From positions 62,001-126,000 of the forward strand of contig NZ_JAHLMF010000007.1 in assembly GCF_018919385.1 (NCBI RefSeq): DNA of 64,000 nt, given 5' to 3'. The notes under the pieces were generated by a model. It did no database searches. It was not told the DNA's origin and worked only from the letters and a program-made list of their open reading frames with translations. Below are positions 8,946 to 18,667 of this stretch, in pieces; the stretch's first letter is position 1, and each line of letters begins with the position of its first letter. The stretch comes from Geomonas diazotrophica. Lineage in GTDB: Bacteria; Desulfobacterota; Desulfuromonadia; Geobacterales; Geobacteraceae. A program made the position numbers and the translations under genes.

Positions 8946-8973
8946 AGAGGCAGCACCTCTCGGTGCTGCCTCT
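8946..8973 (-). terminator. Terminator-like hairpin after the large chemoreceptor
   Basis: A perfect 12-bp stem AGAGGCAGCACC/GGTGCTGCCTCT with a TCTC loop lies about 50 bases downstream of the chemoreceptor stop. Its minus-strand exit contains CTTCCTTTTGG, a short T-rich run. Confidence 0.75.
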
Positions 8974-9026
8974 ATGCCTTTTCTATGCCGAGGGAAGTCG
9001 GCAGCTGCCTGTCATGTCACGTACGA

Positions 9027-12000
9027 TCAGAACCTCTCGAAATCGGAATCGTCCTGATGCATCTCCAATGTCAGTCCGCCCGCAGCGGCCTTCTGCTTCA
9101 GGGGCGGCTGAGAGAGGGGAACCGACTGGGTCAGGGTTTTCTTGCGTGCCTGCTTGCCCTTCGGCTGGATGACCTCCTGGACCGGGCGCGCGGGTGGGAG
9201 TCGCCTGGCGCCGCGCTCAGTGTCCTCCACCTTGAAATAGGAGATGGAATCCTGCAGCTGCTCTGCCTGGCTGGAGAGCTCCTCGGCGGTGGAGGACATC
9301 TCCTCGGCGGCCGAGGCGTTTTGCTGGATGACCTGGTCCAGTTGCTGGATCGCCTTGTTGATCTGCTCGGCGCCGGTGTCCTGCTCGCGGCAGGCCGCCG
9401 AGATTTCCATGACCAGTTCCGCCGTCTTCTGGATGTCGGGAACCATCCGGGTCAGCATCTCGCCGGCTCGCTCGGCGATCTCGACGCTGCTGGAGGAGAG
9501 CTGCGAGATCTCGGCAGCCGCCTTCTGGCTCCGTTCGGCCAGTTTCCTCACTTCGCTCGCCACCACTGCGAATCCCTTGCCGTGCTCGCCGGCGCGTGCC
9601 GCCTCGATGGCGGCATTGAGGGCCAGCAGGTTGGTCTGGCGCGCGATCTCCTCGATGATGGAGATCTTGCCGGCGATTTCCTTCATGGCACCTACGGTGT
9701 GCATGACCGCCTCGCCCCCCTCCTTGGCATCCTTGGCGGATTTTGCCGCTATCTTCTCGGTCTGCAGCGCGTTGTCGGCGTTCTGCCTGATGTTGGAGGT
9801 CATCTCCTCCATTGAGGAGGAGACCTCTTCCGCGGAGGCGGCCTGTTCGCTCGCACCCTGGGACATCTGTTCCGAGCTCGAGGAGAGTTCCTGGCTCCCC
9901 GAGGCCACGTTGTCGGCAGCGCCCTTCACGTCGGTCACCACCTCGTTCAACTTCTCCATCATGGCCCTCAGGGCGATCAATAACTCGTCTTCGGGAGAAC
10001 GTTCCTGCAGCTTCAGGGTCAGATCCCCTGCTGCGATCTGCTTGGCGACCTCGGCGATGTTGCGGTTGGCCTTGGCCGTGCTGTTGACCGCCTCGGCGAT
10101 AGTGTCGAAGGTGTGCTTCACCTCGGCAGTGTCGCTGTCGGCCGCCTCCGTCCGCAGCGCAATCGTTACGTCCCCCAGGGCGAGCCTCCCAAGCCCTTCC
10201 ACCAGTTTCCTGGTCTCGCGGTCCTGGTAGTCCGCGATCTTCTTCGCCTGGCGGGCCGCCGTCTTCACGGAGGTAAGGTCGGTGACCACCTCGAAGGCGC
10301 CGATCACCTTGCCATCCTTGTCCTTGATGGGGACGCCGGTGTAGCTGATGTCAAGGTCGAGCCCGGCCGAAGGATGGGCGTCGGTCTCCCGGGTCGCTTC
10401 CAGTCCGGTGCCGATGGCCTGGGCGCAGGCGCAGTTGGCGGTCTTGCAGTCGCTGGTCTTGAAGTGGTCGTAACACTTGGATCCGATCACCTGGGCCTGG
10501 CTTTTGCCCCCCACCTTCGCCCCCAGCTGGTTCATGTACAGCACGTTGTAATCGTTGTCGATGATCATCGCAGGGGCGGGCATGTTGTCCATGAACCCCA
10601 CCATGGTGGCCAGGGTGTCGTTGACCCCCTGGACTATGTTGCGGTAGGCACCCTGATGCTTGCGAGTGTCGGCGCGCGCGGTGAGCCTTCCCTCCGTTGC
10701 AGCCTGGGCCAGACTGGCGGCGTCGGCATCCAGGGTCTTGATCACCTCGACGCAGCCGTTCACCGCGGCGGCGAGGGAATCGAAGATCTCCTTGGCCGCA
10801 CCGGTGTCGGCGTCCCCCTCGGCCGTGCTGATGGAGAAGTCCACTTCCCCCTTGGCCAACTTGTCCAGGCCGTGCACCAGCTTCCTGGTTTCCTGCTCCT
10901 GATAGTCGCCGATCTTCCTGGCCAGGCGGGCGGCCTGCTTGACCGCGGTCTGGTCGGTCACCACCTCGAAGGCGCCGATGACCTTTCCCGACTCGTCACG
11001 TATGGGGAGCCCGGTGTAGGCGATGTCCAGATCAAGTCCAACAGCCGGGTGCGCATCGGTCTCGGAGCTTGCGCTCGCACCGGTTTGCATCGCCCTGCCG
11101 CAGGCGCAGTTGGTGCTCCCGCAGTCGCTGGTCTTGAAGTGGTCGAAGCACTTGGTGCCGACCACCTGTGCCTGGGTCTTGCCGCCCACCTTGGCACCGA
11201 TCTCGTTCATGTACAAGACGCTGAAGTCGCGGTCGATGATCATGGCCGGTGCCGGCATGGTGTCCAAAAGCCCCACCAGGCGTGCCATGGTGGCGTTCAC
11301 CCCTTCGATGATCCTGCGGTATTCTCCCTGGTGCCGGCTGGCGTCGGCGCGCTCGGTGAGTCTCCCCTCCATGGCGGCCCTTGCCAGCATGTTGGCGTCG
11401 GCGGCCATGGCCTGTACCGCGGCGATGGTGACGTTGAGGTTCACGGCCAGTACGTCCTTCTCCGACTTTGGCTGCAACTGGACCGACAGGTCTCCCGTCG
11501 CCACTTTCTGGGCAGCCCGGGCGGCTTCGGCGATGTTGTCGACCATCTTGCCGAAGGCTTCAGCCAGGTTGCCGGCCTCGTCCTGCGAGTCGCTCTCGAT
11601 GACCACATCCACGTTCCCCAGCGCCAACTCGTCGGCCACCTTGATCAGCTTGTTGATGTTCCTGCTGATCCGGGACGCGACCATGTAGCCAAGAAGAAGA
11701 ACGGCCACCGCAATCGCCAGCGTGAGGGCGGCTATCTTCCAGCGCATCTCTGATATCACCTGGCGCAGGTCGTCCATGTAGAGACCGGTACTGACGACCC
11801 ACCCCCAAGGCTTGTACAGTTTGACGTAGGAAAGCTTTTCGACGGGGACTGTCGAGCCGGGCTTGGGCCAGCGGTACTGCACGATGCCTCCCCCGTTGTT
11901 CCTGGCAACGTTAGCCATCTCGGAAAAGAGCAGCTTCCCGGTCGGGTCCTTGGCGGCACTCTGGTCCTTGCCGTCCAGCTCGGGTTTGATAGGGTGCATG

Positions 12001-12320
12001 AGCATGACCGCGTTCAGGTCGATGATCCAGAAGTATTCGTTGCCCGCGTAGCGCATTTGCTTGATCCGCTCCCTGGCGCGCTTCTTCGCCTCGTCCAGGG
12101 AAAATTCCCCCTTCTGGGCCCTCTGGTCGTATTCCGCGATCAACTCGACCGGCAGGTCGACCACCGCCTTAAGCGTATCCTCTCTTTCCTCGAGGATCTT
12201 CGTTTCCAGGGCGGGGAGCAGGTAGAAGAAGTTGACCGCCGCTATGATTACGACGGTGGCCAGTGAGATGCTCAGTACTTTTGCCGAGATGCTCCAGTCT
12301 TTGAACCTTTTGATGCTCAT
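9027..12320 (-). CDS. Large chemoreceptor with Cache, HAMP and two cysteine-bearing PAS domains
   Basis: The 1097-residue receptor has TM1 (about 13-32), a Cache domain (about 35-185; [29 protein letters not shown]), TM2 (about 195-215) and HAMP. Two homologous PAS units follow (about 340-470 and 565-695), then a second HAMP-like linker and the signalling domain with [30 protein letters not shown]. Each PAS unit contains a cysteine cluster, [16 protein letters not shown] at about 388-410 and [16 protein letters not shown] at about 613-635, and each begins MPAPAMIID. These could bind a metal, Fe-S cluster or heme and sense redox. GGGAGAA precedes the ATG, and a FliA-like promoter lies at 12412-12438. 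Confidence 0.9.
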   Translation of the reverse strand: MSIKRFKDWSISAKVLSISLATVVIIAAVNFFYLLPALETKILEEREDTLKAVVDLPVELIAEYDQRAQKGEFSLDEAKKRARERIKQMRYAGNEYFWIIDLNAVMLMHPIKPELDGKDQSAAKDPTGKLLFSEMANVARNNGGGIVQYRWPKPGSTVPVEKLSYVKLYKPWGWVVSTGLYMDDLRQVISEMRWKIAALTLAIAVAVLLLGYMVASRISRNINKLIKVADELALGNVDVVIESDSQDEAGNLAEAFGKMVDNIAEAARAAQKVATGDLSVQLQPKSEKDVLAVNLNVTIAAVQAMAADANMLARAAMEGRLTERADASRHQGEYRRIIEGVNATMARLVGLLDTMPAPAMIIDRDFSVLYMNEIGAKVGGKTQAQVVGTKCFDHFKTSDCGSTNCACGRAMQTGASASSETDAHPAVGLDLDIAYTGLPIRDESGKVIGAFEVVTDQTAVKQAARLARKIGDYQEQETRKLVHGLDKLAKGEVDFSISTAEGDADTGAAKEIFDSLAAAVNGCVEVIKTLDADAASLAQAATEGRLTARADTRKHQGAYRNIVQGVNDTLATMVGFMDNMPAPAMIIDNDYNVLYMNQLGAKVGGKSQAQVIGSKCYDHFKTSDCKTANCACAQAIGTGLEATRETDAHPSAGLDLDISYTGVPIKDKDGKVIGAFEVVTDLTSVKTAARQAKKIADYQDRETRKLVEGLGRLALGDVTIALRTEAADSDTAEVKHTFDTIAEAVNSTAKANRNIAEVAKQIAAGDLTLKLQERSPEDELLIALRAMMEKLNEVVTDVKGAADNVASGSQELSSSSEQMSQGASEQAASAEEVSSSMEEMTSNIRQNADNALQTEKIAAKSAKDAKEGGEAVMHTVGAMKEIAGKISIIEEIARQTNLLALNAAIEAARAGEHGKGFAVVASEVRKLAERSQKAAAEISQLSSSSVEIAERAGEMLTRMVPDIQKTAELVMEISAACREQDTGAEQINKAIQQLDQVIQQNASAAEEMSSTAEELSSQAEQLQDSISYFKVEDTERGARRLPPARPVQEVIQPKGKQARKKTLTQSVPLSQPPLKQKAAAGGLTLEMHQDDSDFERF

Positions 12321-12411
12321 TCCATTCTCCCTTTACAGCCTGTTGCCTGTGGTTGGCGCGCTGCAGATTCAGATGAGGCCCACTGGTGAGCCACGAGGTT
12401 GTCAGGGAGAT

Positions 12412-12438
12412 TTATCGGTAACCTGTGCGGGAAAATAA
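12412..12438 (-). promoter_or_regulatory. Possible sigma-28 promoter of the chemoreceptor at 9027-12320
   Basis: The minus strand has ACCGATAA (consensus GCCGATAA), with TTATTTTC 11 bases upstream of it. The -10 is nearly perfect; the -35 agrees at only about half of its positions. It lies about 90 bases before the start codon. Confidence 0.55.
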
Positions 12439-12535
12439 ATGGGAAATTGGAGCGTGCATTCTGCGAAAAAGAAGGGGCGGCGCTGGCGCAGCAAGATCCC
12501 GGTGCGGGAAATGCGACCGGGGGGGAGAGGGGGAG

Positions 12536-12558
12536 CCGCGGCGGCTATGCCGCCGCGG
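12536..12558. terminator. GC hairpin after the thioesterase gene
   Basis: A perfect 10-bp stem CCGCGGCGGC/GCCGCCGCGG with a TAT loop lies 15 bases past the thioesterase stop codon. It has no T tract. Confidence 0.5.
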
Positions 12559-12573
12559 AGTCCTGAAGCTGGT

Positions 12574-13056
12574 CTACCTGCCGGGAATGGTTATGCAGAG
12601 GCACTGCGCTTCGGCGAAGGTGGTATCGCCGCGGAAGATGCGGCCATGGACCATGATCTTCCTCCCTTCCACGGAGACGACCCGGCTTTCCACGGTCACC
12701 ACCTTCTTGAGCGGCAGCATGTTGCGGAAACTCACGTTGAGGTTGCCGACCACGATCGGGTAACCGGCCGCCCATGCTGCGAGCCCCAGTGCCTCGTCCA
12801 TGATGGCCGCCACGGCACCGCCGTGGGCGTGCCCCGGAGGTCCCTCCGCCTCGGGGCCGAGCCAGAAGCGGGCATGCAGATGCTTTTCCGCGTCGCGGTA
12901 GTAGCGGGCCCGGAAACGGTCGCCCCTGGAGTCGCCGGAGACGAATCGAAGCGAGTCTCCCACCAGGGCCGGTGCGTCGAACGGCACCCAGTCCGCTGCG
13001 CCGCTCAGGTCTATCTCGGTCTGCTCACAAGCTTTCAGTACGGTTGAATTGGGCAC
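12574..13056 (-). CDS. PaaI/hotdog-fold thioesterase family protein
   Basis: About 160 residues with a hotdog fold. The motif GPPGHAHGGAVAAIMDEALG carries the active-site HGG and the catalytic acidic residue of PaaI-type acyl-CoA thioesterases. VVGNLNVSFRNMLPLKKVVTVES is the central strand region. It probably hydrolyses an acyl-CoA in the cytoplasm; the substrate is not predictable. I chose the GTG at 13056 because AAGGAG lies seven bases upstream; an ATG at 13086 lies inside the palindrome region and has no ribosome binding site. The promoter region has a perfect palindrome at 13076-13091, so a TetR- or MerR-type repressor may control it. Confidence 0.8.
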   Translation of the reverse strand: MPNSTVLKACEQTEIDLSGAADWVPFDAPALVGDSLRFVSGDSRGDRFRARYYRDAEKHLHARFWLGPEAEGPPGHAHGGAVAAIMDEALGLAAWAAGYPIVVGNLNVSFRNMLPLKKVVTVESRVVSVEGRKIMVHGRIFRGDTTFAEAQCLCITIPGR

Positions 13057-13075
13057 TCTGTTTCTCCTTGCTGGG

Positions 13076-13091
13076 TTTACGTGCACGTAAA
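13076..13091. promoter_or_regulatory. Perfect 16-bp palindrome, operator candidate for the thioesterase gene
   Basis: TTTACGTGCACGTAAA lies between the presumed promoter and the ribosome binding site of the thioesterase gene. Palindromes of the ACGT...ACGT type are bound by TetR- and MerR-family regulators of acyl-CoA metabolism. The assignment is inference; the regulator is not in the window. Confidence 0.5.
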
Positions 13092-13298
13092 GCAGGAGCT
13101 ACCTTAGCAGACTTTTTTCCGGAAATAAAGAGCGGGGTTGATCCTGTATACAAAAAAACCGACCAGGGACAACACCGTTGTTGAATCGCCAGGTTGCCTT
13201 CCCGATACCGGTCATTTTGCAAACTGAAATCAGTTGACAGTTAGCTCCACAAAGCGTAAACAACTCACACCAACGTTACGTCCAGTGCCGGAGTTGCT

Positions 13299-14885
13299 AT
13301 GAACGACGAAGTGACAACCGGAGGTCTCCAGGCCGAGGTAGCCAGGCTGCAGGCCGAAAACGCCGCTTTGCGCCGGATACTGAAGGAGCATCAGGAGGCC
13401 CTGGAGGAGCAGGACCAAGGCGGGCGCTGCTTCCATTGCCTTTACAACGACACGCCCGTGATGCTGCATTCCATCGACCGCAACGGCCTGCTGCTCGGGG
13501 TGAGCAACTACTGGACGGAGGTGCTCGGTTATTCCCGCGAGGAGGTGCTCGGGCGCCGCTCCAGCGACTTCCTGACGCCGGAGTCGCGGCGCTACGCCAT
13601 GGAGACGGTGTTGCCGGAGTTTTTCCGCACCGGCTTTTGCCGCAACATCGACTACCAGTTGGTCAAGAAAAACGGCGAGGTCATCGACGTCCTGTTGAGC
13701 GCCGCCGCCGAACGGGACGCAGAGGGGGACATCGTCCGGTCTTTGGCCGTCATGGTCGATGTCACCGAGTGGAAGGCGGCCGAGAAGGCGCTCAAGGAGA
13801 GCGAGGCCCGCTACCGGATGATCGTGGAGACCTCGCAGGAGTCCATCGTCGCCGCCGACCGCACCGGCCGCCTCGTCTACCTGAACCGGCAGTTCGCCGA
13901 GATGCTGGGATGCGAGGTGCCCGAGCTGCTGGGGCACCCCTTCCTTGAGTTCGTGGACGACGCGCTGCACGACGAGACCGCCGCCCGGCAGCGCAGCCGC
14001 GAGAACGGCGTCTCCGAGCACTACGAAACCATCCTGGTGCGCAAGGACGGCACCAGGGTCTGGGTCAGCGTGTCAGCCAAGCCCATCCGCGACGAAAGCG
14101 GCGCCTTCGCGGGCTCCTTCGCCATGATCTCCGACGTCACCCGCAGGAAGCTGGCCGCGGAGGAGATCGAGGTGCTCCATACCCATCTCTCCGCGCGGGC
14201 GCTCGAACTGGAGACCGCCAACGAGGAGCTCGAGGCTTTCAACTACACCGTCTCCCACGACTTGCGGCGACCCCTTACCGCCATCTACGGCTTCGCCCAG
14301 GTGATCCTCGAGCTTTACGGGCCGAACCTCGTGCCGCCGTGCCGTGATTACGTGCAGGAAATCATCAACGGCAGCATCAAGATGAACCACCTCATCGACA
14401 CCCTGCTCAACTTCTCGCGCCGCTACAGCGTTCCCCTGAACCGCGAGCAGGTGGACGTGAGCGAACTGGCCGGGGAGATCCTTGCCGAGTTGAGGCTCTC
14501 CGACCCTCAGCGCCGCGCGGAGTGCGTGGTCCAGCCGGGGGTGCAGGCCGATGCCGACCCCCAACTGCTGCGGGTGGTGCTGGACAACCTCCTGGGCAAC
14601 GCCTGGAAGTACTCGGCCAAGAAGGAGGAGACCCGGTTGGAGTTCGGCACGGTGCCGCACCAGGGGAAGGAGGCCTTCTTCGTGCGGGACAACGGCGCCG
14701 GGTTCGACATGGGCCGCGCCTCGGTCCTGTTCAAGCCGTTCCAGCGCCTGCACGACTCGGACGATTTCAAGGGGACCGGCATCGGCCTGGCGAGCGTGCA
14801 GCGCATCATCCAGCGCCACGGCGGCCATATCTGGGCCGAGGCCGAGCCCGGCAGAGGCGCCACTTTTTTCTTCACACTCGGCTAG
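13299..14885 (+). CDS. Soluble PAS-PAS sensor histidine kinase
   Basis: The 528-residue protein has no membrane segment. It has an N-terminal coiled coil (about 5-40), PAS 1 (about 45-160), PAS-PAC 2 (about 165-290), a HisKA domain with the phospho-acceptor SHDLRRPL (His about 320), and an HATPase domain with N box LDNLLGNAWKYS, G1 DNGAGFD and G2 GTGIGLA. The arrangement is like the bacteriophytochrome-type HisKA kinases that act in the cytoplasm. No cognate response regulator is adjacent. A possible ligand or cofactor of the PAS domains is not evident. Confidence 0.9.
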   Translation: MNDEVTTGGLQAEVARLQAENAALRRILKEHQEALEEQDQGGRCFHCLYNDTPVMLHSIDRNGLLLGVSNYWTEVLGYSREEVLGRRSSDFLTPESRRYAMETVLPEFFRTGFCRNIDYQLVKKNGEVIDVLLSAAAERDAEGDIVRSLAVMVDVTEWKAAEKALKESEARYRMIVETSQESIVAADRTGRLVYLNRQFAEMLGCEVPELLGHPFLEFVDDALHDETAARQRSRENGVSEHYETILVRKDGTRVWVSVSAKPIRDESGAFAGSFAMISDVTRRKLAAEEIEVLHTHLSARALELETANEELEAFNYTVSHDLRRPLTAIYGFAQVILELYGPNLVPPCRDYVQEIINGSIKMNHLIDTLLNFSRRYSVPLNREQVDVSELAGEILAELRLSDPQRRAECVVQPGVQADADPQLLRVVLDNLLGNAWKYSAKKEETRLEFGTVPHQGKEAFFVRDNGAGFDMGRASVLFKPFQRLHDSDDFKGTGIGLASVQRIIQRHGGHIWAEAEPGRGATFFFTLG

Positions 14886-14910
14886 CCGCCGGCAAACCCA
14901 GGGAGGAAGG

Positions 14911-16080
14911 ATGCTGACCAGGCAGGAATCGCAACAGAGGATCTCGAGGCTGCAAGAGGCGCTGCGGGGAAAAGGTATCGACGGCGCCCTGTTCATCCAC
15001 CCGATCGACGTCTACTATTTTTCCGGCACCCGGCAGAACTCGACCCTCTGGGTTCCCGCCGAGGGTGAGCCGCGCCTTTGGGTGCGCAAGAGCTTCGCCA
15101 GGGGGATACAGGAAAGCTGCATCGAAGACACCCGTCCCTTCCCCTCCAGCAAGGAGTTTCCGGCGCAGTTCGAGGAGGGGGTGCGCAGCGTCGGCTTCAC
15201 CTTCGACGTGGCGCCGGTGCAGCAGTACAACTATTACCTGAAGCTCCTTCCCGGCCGCGACTTCGTCGACGTCTCCGCCATCAACCGGGAGATCAGGTCG
15301 GTGAAGTCGCCGTGGGAACTAGAGCAGATCCGCCACTGCGGCGGGCAGTTGGCCGGCGTGTTCCGCGAGGTGCCCGGGTTTTTGAAGCCCGGGATGCGGG
15401 AGGTTGACCTCGCGGCCGAGTTCGAGTACCGGCTGAGAAAGGCCGGGGGAGAGGGGTACGTGCGCATGCGCGCCTTCAACCAGGAGCTCTTCCAGGGGCT
15501 GGCAGTCTCCTCGGCCAGCGCCGGCGCCACCGGCTTCTTCGACGGTGCGGTCACCGGGCAGGGGATGTCCAGCGCCTCGCCGCACGGGGCCTCCGCCGCC
15601 CTCATCCCGGTCAACGCCCCGATCCTCATCGACTACACCGGCGTCTTCAACGGCTACATCATCGACATGACCAGGTTCTTCGTGATCGGCAAGCTCGCGC
15701 CCGAACTCGAGCATGCCTTCCGGACGGCGCTGGCCATCCAGGGGTACCTGGCGGAGCATCTCAAACCGGGGGCGATCTGCGAGGAGCTCTTCCTCAAGGC
15801 CGCCGAGATGGCCCAGGCGGCGGGGCTTGCCGAGCATTTCATGGGTGCTCCCGGCGAGAACGCGCGTTTCGTCGGCCACGGCGTGGGACTCGAGCTGGAC
15901 GAGTTCCCCGTTCTGGCACAGGGGTTCAACGTGGCGCTGCAGGCAGGTCAGACCTTGGCCATCGAGCCCAAGTTCGTCTTCCCGGGCAAGGGAGTCATCG
16001 GCATAGAAAACACCTTCGCGGTAACCGACGAGGGGGGTGTCAGGCTGAGCGACCTCCCCGACGACCTCGTCTACCTCTAA
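14911..16080 (+). CDS. M24 family metallopeptidase (Xaa-Pro aminopeptidase-like)
   Basis: The 389-residue protein has a creatinase-like N-terminal domain (about 1-130) and a pita-bread catalytic domain. The metal ligands are visible: Asp in IDYTGVFNGYIIDMTR (two Asp), His in GHGVGLELDEFP, Glu in LAIEPKFV and Glu in GIENTFAV. It should cleave an N-terminal residue before proline or a related peptide bond, using two Mn or Co ions. The start at 14911 follows GGGAGGAAGG. It begins 25 bases after the histidine kinase stop, so the two genes may be co-transcribed. Confidence 0.85.
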   Translation: MLTRQESQQRISRLQEALRGKGIDGALFIHPIDVYYFSGTRQNSTLWVPAEGEPRLWVRKSFARGIQESCIEDTRPFPSSKEFPAQFEEGVRSVGFTFDVAPVQQYNYYLKLLPGRDFVDVSAINREIRSVKSPWELEQIRHCGGQLAGVFREVPGFLKPGMREVDLAAEFEYRLRKAGGEGYVRMRAFNQELFQGLAVSSASAGATGFFDGAVTGQGMSSASPHGASAALIPVNAPILIDYTGVFNGYIIDMTRFFVIGKLAPELEHAFRTALAIQGYLAEHLKPGAICEELFLKAAEMAQAAGLAEHFMGAPGENARFVGHGVGLELDEFPVLAQGFNVALQAGQTLAIEPKFVFPGKGVIGIENTFAVTDEGGVRLSDLPDDLVYL

Positions 16081-16187
16081 GGACGGGGACACCCTTCCTC
16101 GCCGGGGGAGTGCCCCCAAATTCTCCACAGTGCCGCAGCGAGCGTTTCGCTTCGGTCCGAACAACCCATCGCGGAAAGGTAGTACCG

Positions 16188-16958
16188 ATGCAACTGAACA
16201 CCATGGAAGATTTCCAGCGGGACATCTCGTACCGCCTGCTGAAGCAACCCGACGGCACGGCGCTGCTCACCGCAACCATGAAGGACCGTTTCCACGACGT
16301 GCTCCTCGAGGTGCGGGTCGAGGTCGCCACCATGAAGATCATCTCGGCTGAGGCCGATTTCCGCATGTCGCCCACCCCCGACTGCCGCAACGTCTCCGCG
16401 AAGATGGCGGGGCTGAACGGCTTCGTCATCGGCCGCGGCCTGCAGCGCAAGGTTTCCGAGGTGCTCGGCGGCTCCGCCGGGTGCGGCAACATGCGCAACC
16501 TGCTCCTGGGCCTCCTCCCGCTGGCCCTGAACCTGGGCGCCGCCGCCGGGATCACCGACGAGGCGGAGATGCTGGACGCGATCCACGAGAAACTGGTCGG
16601 CTCCTGCGCCGGCTATGTAGCGCCGCCGCGCAAAAATTGGCAAGCGATGGGAGAGAGCATGAACATGCAATGGCACCACCTTCTCCTGGGCCCCGGCGAT
16701 ATCTCGGCCGGAAAGGCTACCGCGATCCAGGACGCCTTCACCGCGCTCTTCCGCTCGGCCGGCGGTCCCCGTACCATGGCCCTGTTCCGTAAAGACGCGC
16801 AGGACGGCGGGCTCGACCTCTACTTCACCCCCGAATCGACCCTGCACGCCTGGCGCCTCATCGAGGAGTGCAAAGCCACCCCCTGCGCGCCTCCCTCCCT
16901 GGCCGGGCTGGAACTCCTGGTCGGGCACAACGAGATCACCTACTACCTCACCACCTGA
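16188..16958 (+). CDS. DUF2889 domain protein
   Basis: The 256-residue product matches the DUF2889 pattern: an N-terminal RDISYRLLKQPDGTALLTATMKDRFHDVLLEVRVE, followed by ISAEADFRMSPTPDCR and a helical GSAGCGNMRNLLLGLLPLALN region. The family has no assigned function. I used the ATG at 16188, preceded by GGAAAGG; the frame is open upstream to 16110. It sits about 100 bases after the M24 peptidase, in the same direction. Confidence 0.7.
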   Translation: MQLNTMEDFQRDISYRLLKQPDGTALLTATMKDRFHDVLLEVRVEVATMKIISAEADFRMSPTPDCRNVSAKMAGLNGFVIGRGLQRKVSEVLGGSAGCGNMRNLLLGLLPLALNLGAAAGITDEAEMLDAIHEKLVGSCAGYVAPPRKNWQAMGESMNMQWHHLLLGPGDISAGKATAIQDAFTALFRSAGGPRTMALFRKDAQDGGLDLYFTPESTLHAWRLIEECKATPCAPPSLAGLELLVGHNEITYYLTT

Positions 16959-17006
16959 AAGGCGCTATACTGAGACGGTGATTTCACCGACTTACCAGGA
17001 GCGACC

Positions 17007-18584
17007 ATGGACGGCGGCACGCTGGGCAAACTGCGCAACTGGGTCGGGCGCCTCTCGCCGGCGACCGTAGCCTGCATCTACATCCTGGCCAGCATCAGCT
17101 GGCTTTTGCTGGCCCACCTCATCTTCGGCCTGCTGCTCGCGGGCCATCCCCTACTCAAATACCTCGCCTCCGGCGGCCTCGAACTGCTGGGGGTCTTCAC
17201 CATGGCGGCCATCATCTACCTCTTGACCGCGAAGATAGAGGCGCGGCACCGGGCGACCGAGCTCAGCATCAGGGAACAGGCGGTACGCGACGGGCTCACC
17301 GGTTTGTACAACCGCCAGGCGTTCGATGACTTCCTGGCGCAGTCCATCGTCTTCGCCAAGAGGCGGAGCGAAAGCGTGGCGCTCCTCTTCCTCGACCTGG
17401 ACCGCTTCAAGCTGATCAACGACCGGCGCGGCCACTTCGTCGGCGACGCCCTGCTCGCCGAGACCGGGCGCCGCCTGACGCGCTGCGCCATGCGCGGGGA
17501 GGACATCGTGGCGCGGGTGGGAGGGGACGAGTTCGCCATGCTGCTGCACCATCCCGAGATGCCCGAGGGACCCGCGGTGATGGCCCGGCGCGTGCTGGAC
17601 GCGCTCTCGGAGCCGGTGCAGGTGGAGGGGGAGACCCTGAGGACCAGCGCCAGCATCGGCATCGCCCTCTTTCCCTCCGACGCGGACGATCCCATGCAGC
17701 TTTTCAAGATGGCGGATTTGGCCCTCGGGCAGGCCAAGCAGCAGGGGCGTTCCACCTTCTGCCTGTACGGCGGCGAGTGGCGCGAGGAGCACGACCACAG
17801 GATCCAGCTCGAGCACGGTCTTCTGCGCGCCATCAACCGCGACGAGCTGTTCCTGGTCTACCAGCCCAAGCTCGATACCGCCACCATGCGCGTGGTCGGG
17901 GTCGAGGCGCTGGTGCGCTGGCGCCACCCTCACCTGGGGGAGCTGGGGCCGGGGAGTTTCGTGCCGCTGGCCGAGAAGGGGGGGCTCATCTGGCCCCTCA
18001 CCGAGTGGGTGCTCAGGGAGGCGTGCCGGCAGGCGGCGCTCTGGTACCGCGACGAGGCGCTGGACCTGAACGTGGCGGTAAACATGTCCCCGACGGTCTT
18101 CGCGCACGAGGGACTGGAGCAGGCCATCGAGGCGGCGCTGCACGACAGCGGCCTCCCCCCGGACCGGCTCACCCTGGAGATCACCGAGCAGTCGCTGATG
18201 ATCTACGAAAGCGAGGCGGTAGGGGTCCTGGAGCGGCTGCAGCGCATGGGCGTCAACGTCCAGATCGACGATTTCGGTACCGGCTACTCCTCGCTCTCCT
18301 CGCTCAAGCACTACCATTTCCAGGCACTGAAGATCGACAAGTCCTTCGTGAACGACGTGGTCACCTCCTCCGAGGACGCCGCCATCGCCACCACCATCAT
18401 GTTCATGTCCAAGTGCCTGGACATGGAGGCGATCGCCGAAGGCGTCGAGAACGAGGCGCAGAAGGATTTCCTCACCTCGATCGACTGCCGTCTCATGCAG
18501 GGCTTCTACTTCGCCCGTCCCATGCTCCCCTCCGAGATGTCCCGCTTCATCTCCAGGCTCACGCCCGCCAAGCGCGAGCAGTAG
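17007..18584 (+). CDS. Membrane GGDEF-EAL cyclic-di-GMP protein
   Basis: The 525-residue protein has two N-terminal TM helices (about 18-70), a GGDEF domain (about 90-250) with an intact GGDEF and the inhibitory I-site RGED five residues upstream, and an EAL domain (about 265-515) with EALVRW, the second catalytic ENLT-like stretch EITEQSL, DDFGTGYSS and KIDKSF. Both active sites look complete, so it could make or break c-di-GMP; which activity dominates cannot be told. No sensory domain is evident other than the membrane helices. Confidence 0.9.
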   Translation: MDGGTLGKLRNWVGRLSPATVACIYILASISWLLLAHLIFGLLLAGHPLLKYLASGGLELLGVFTMAAIIYLLTAKIEARHRATELSIREQAVRDGLTGLYNRQAFDDFLAQSIVFAKRRSESVALLFLDLDRFKLINDRRGHFVGDALLAETGRRLTRCAMRGEDIVARVGGDEFAMLLHHPEMPEGPAVMARRVLDALSEPVQVEGETLRTSASIGIALFPSDADDPMQLFKMADLALGQAKQQGRSTFCLYGGEWREEHDHRIQLEHGLLRAINRDELFLVYQPKLDTATMRVVGVEALVRWRHPHLGELGPGSFVPLAEKGGLIWPLTEWVLREACRQAALWYRDEALDLNVAVNMSPTVFAHEGLEQAIEAALHDSGLPPDRLTLEITEQSLMIYESEAVGVLERLQRMGVNVQIDDFGTGYSSLSSLKHYHFQALKIDKSFVNDVVTSSEDAAIATTIMFMSKCLDMEAIAEGVENEAQKDFLTSIDCRLMQGFYFARPMLPSEMSRFISRLTPAKREQ

Positions 18585-18667
18585 AGCGTTTCCGGCCGCC
18601 TTGAAATGACCCGCCGCTCCGGTATAATGTGAAAGTTTTTTAACGATGATCATTAAAGGAGATTGCC

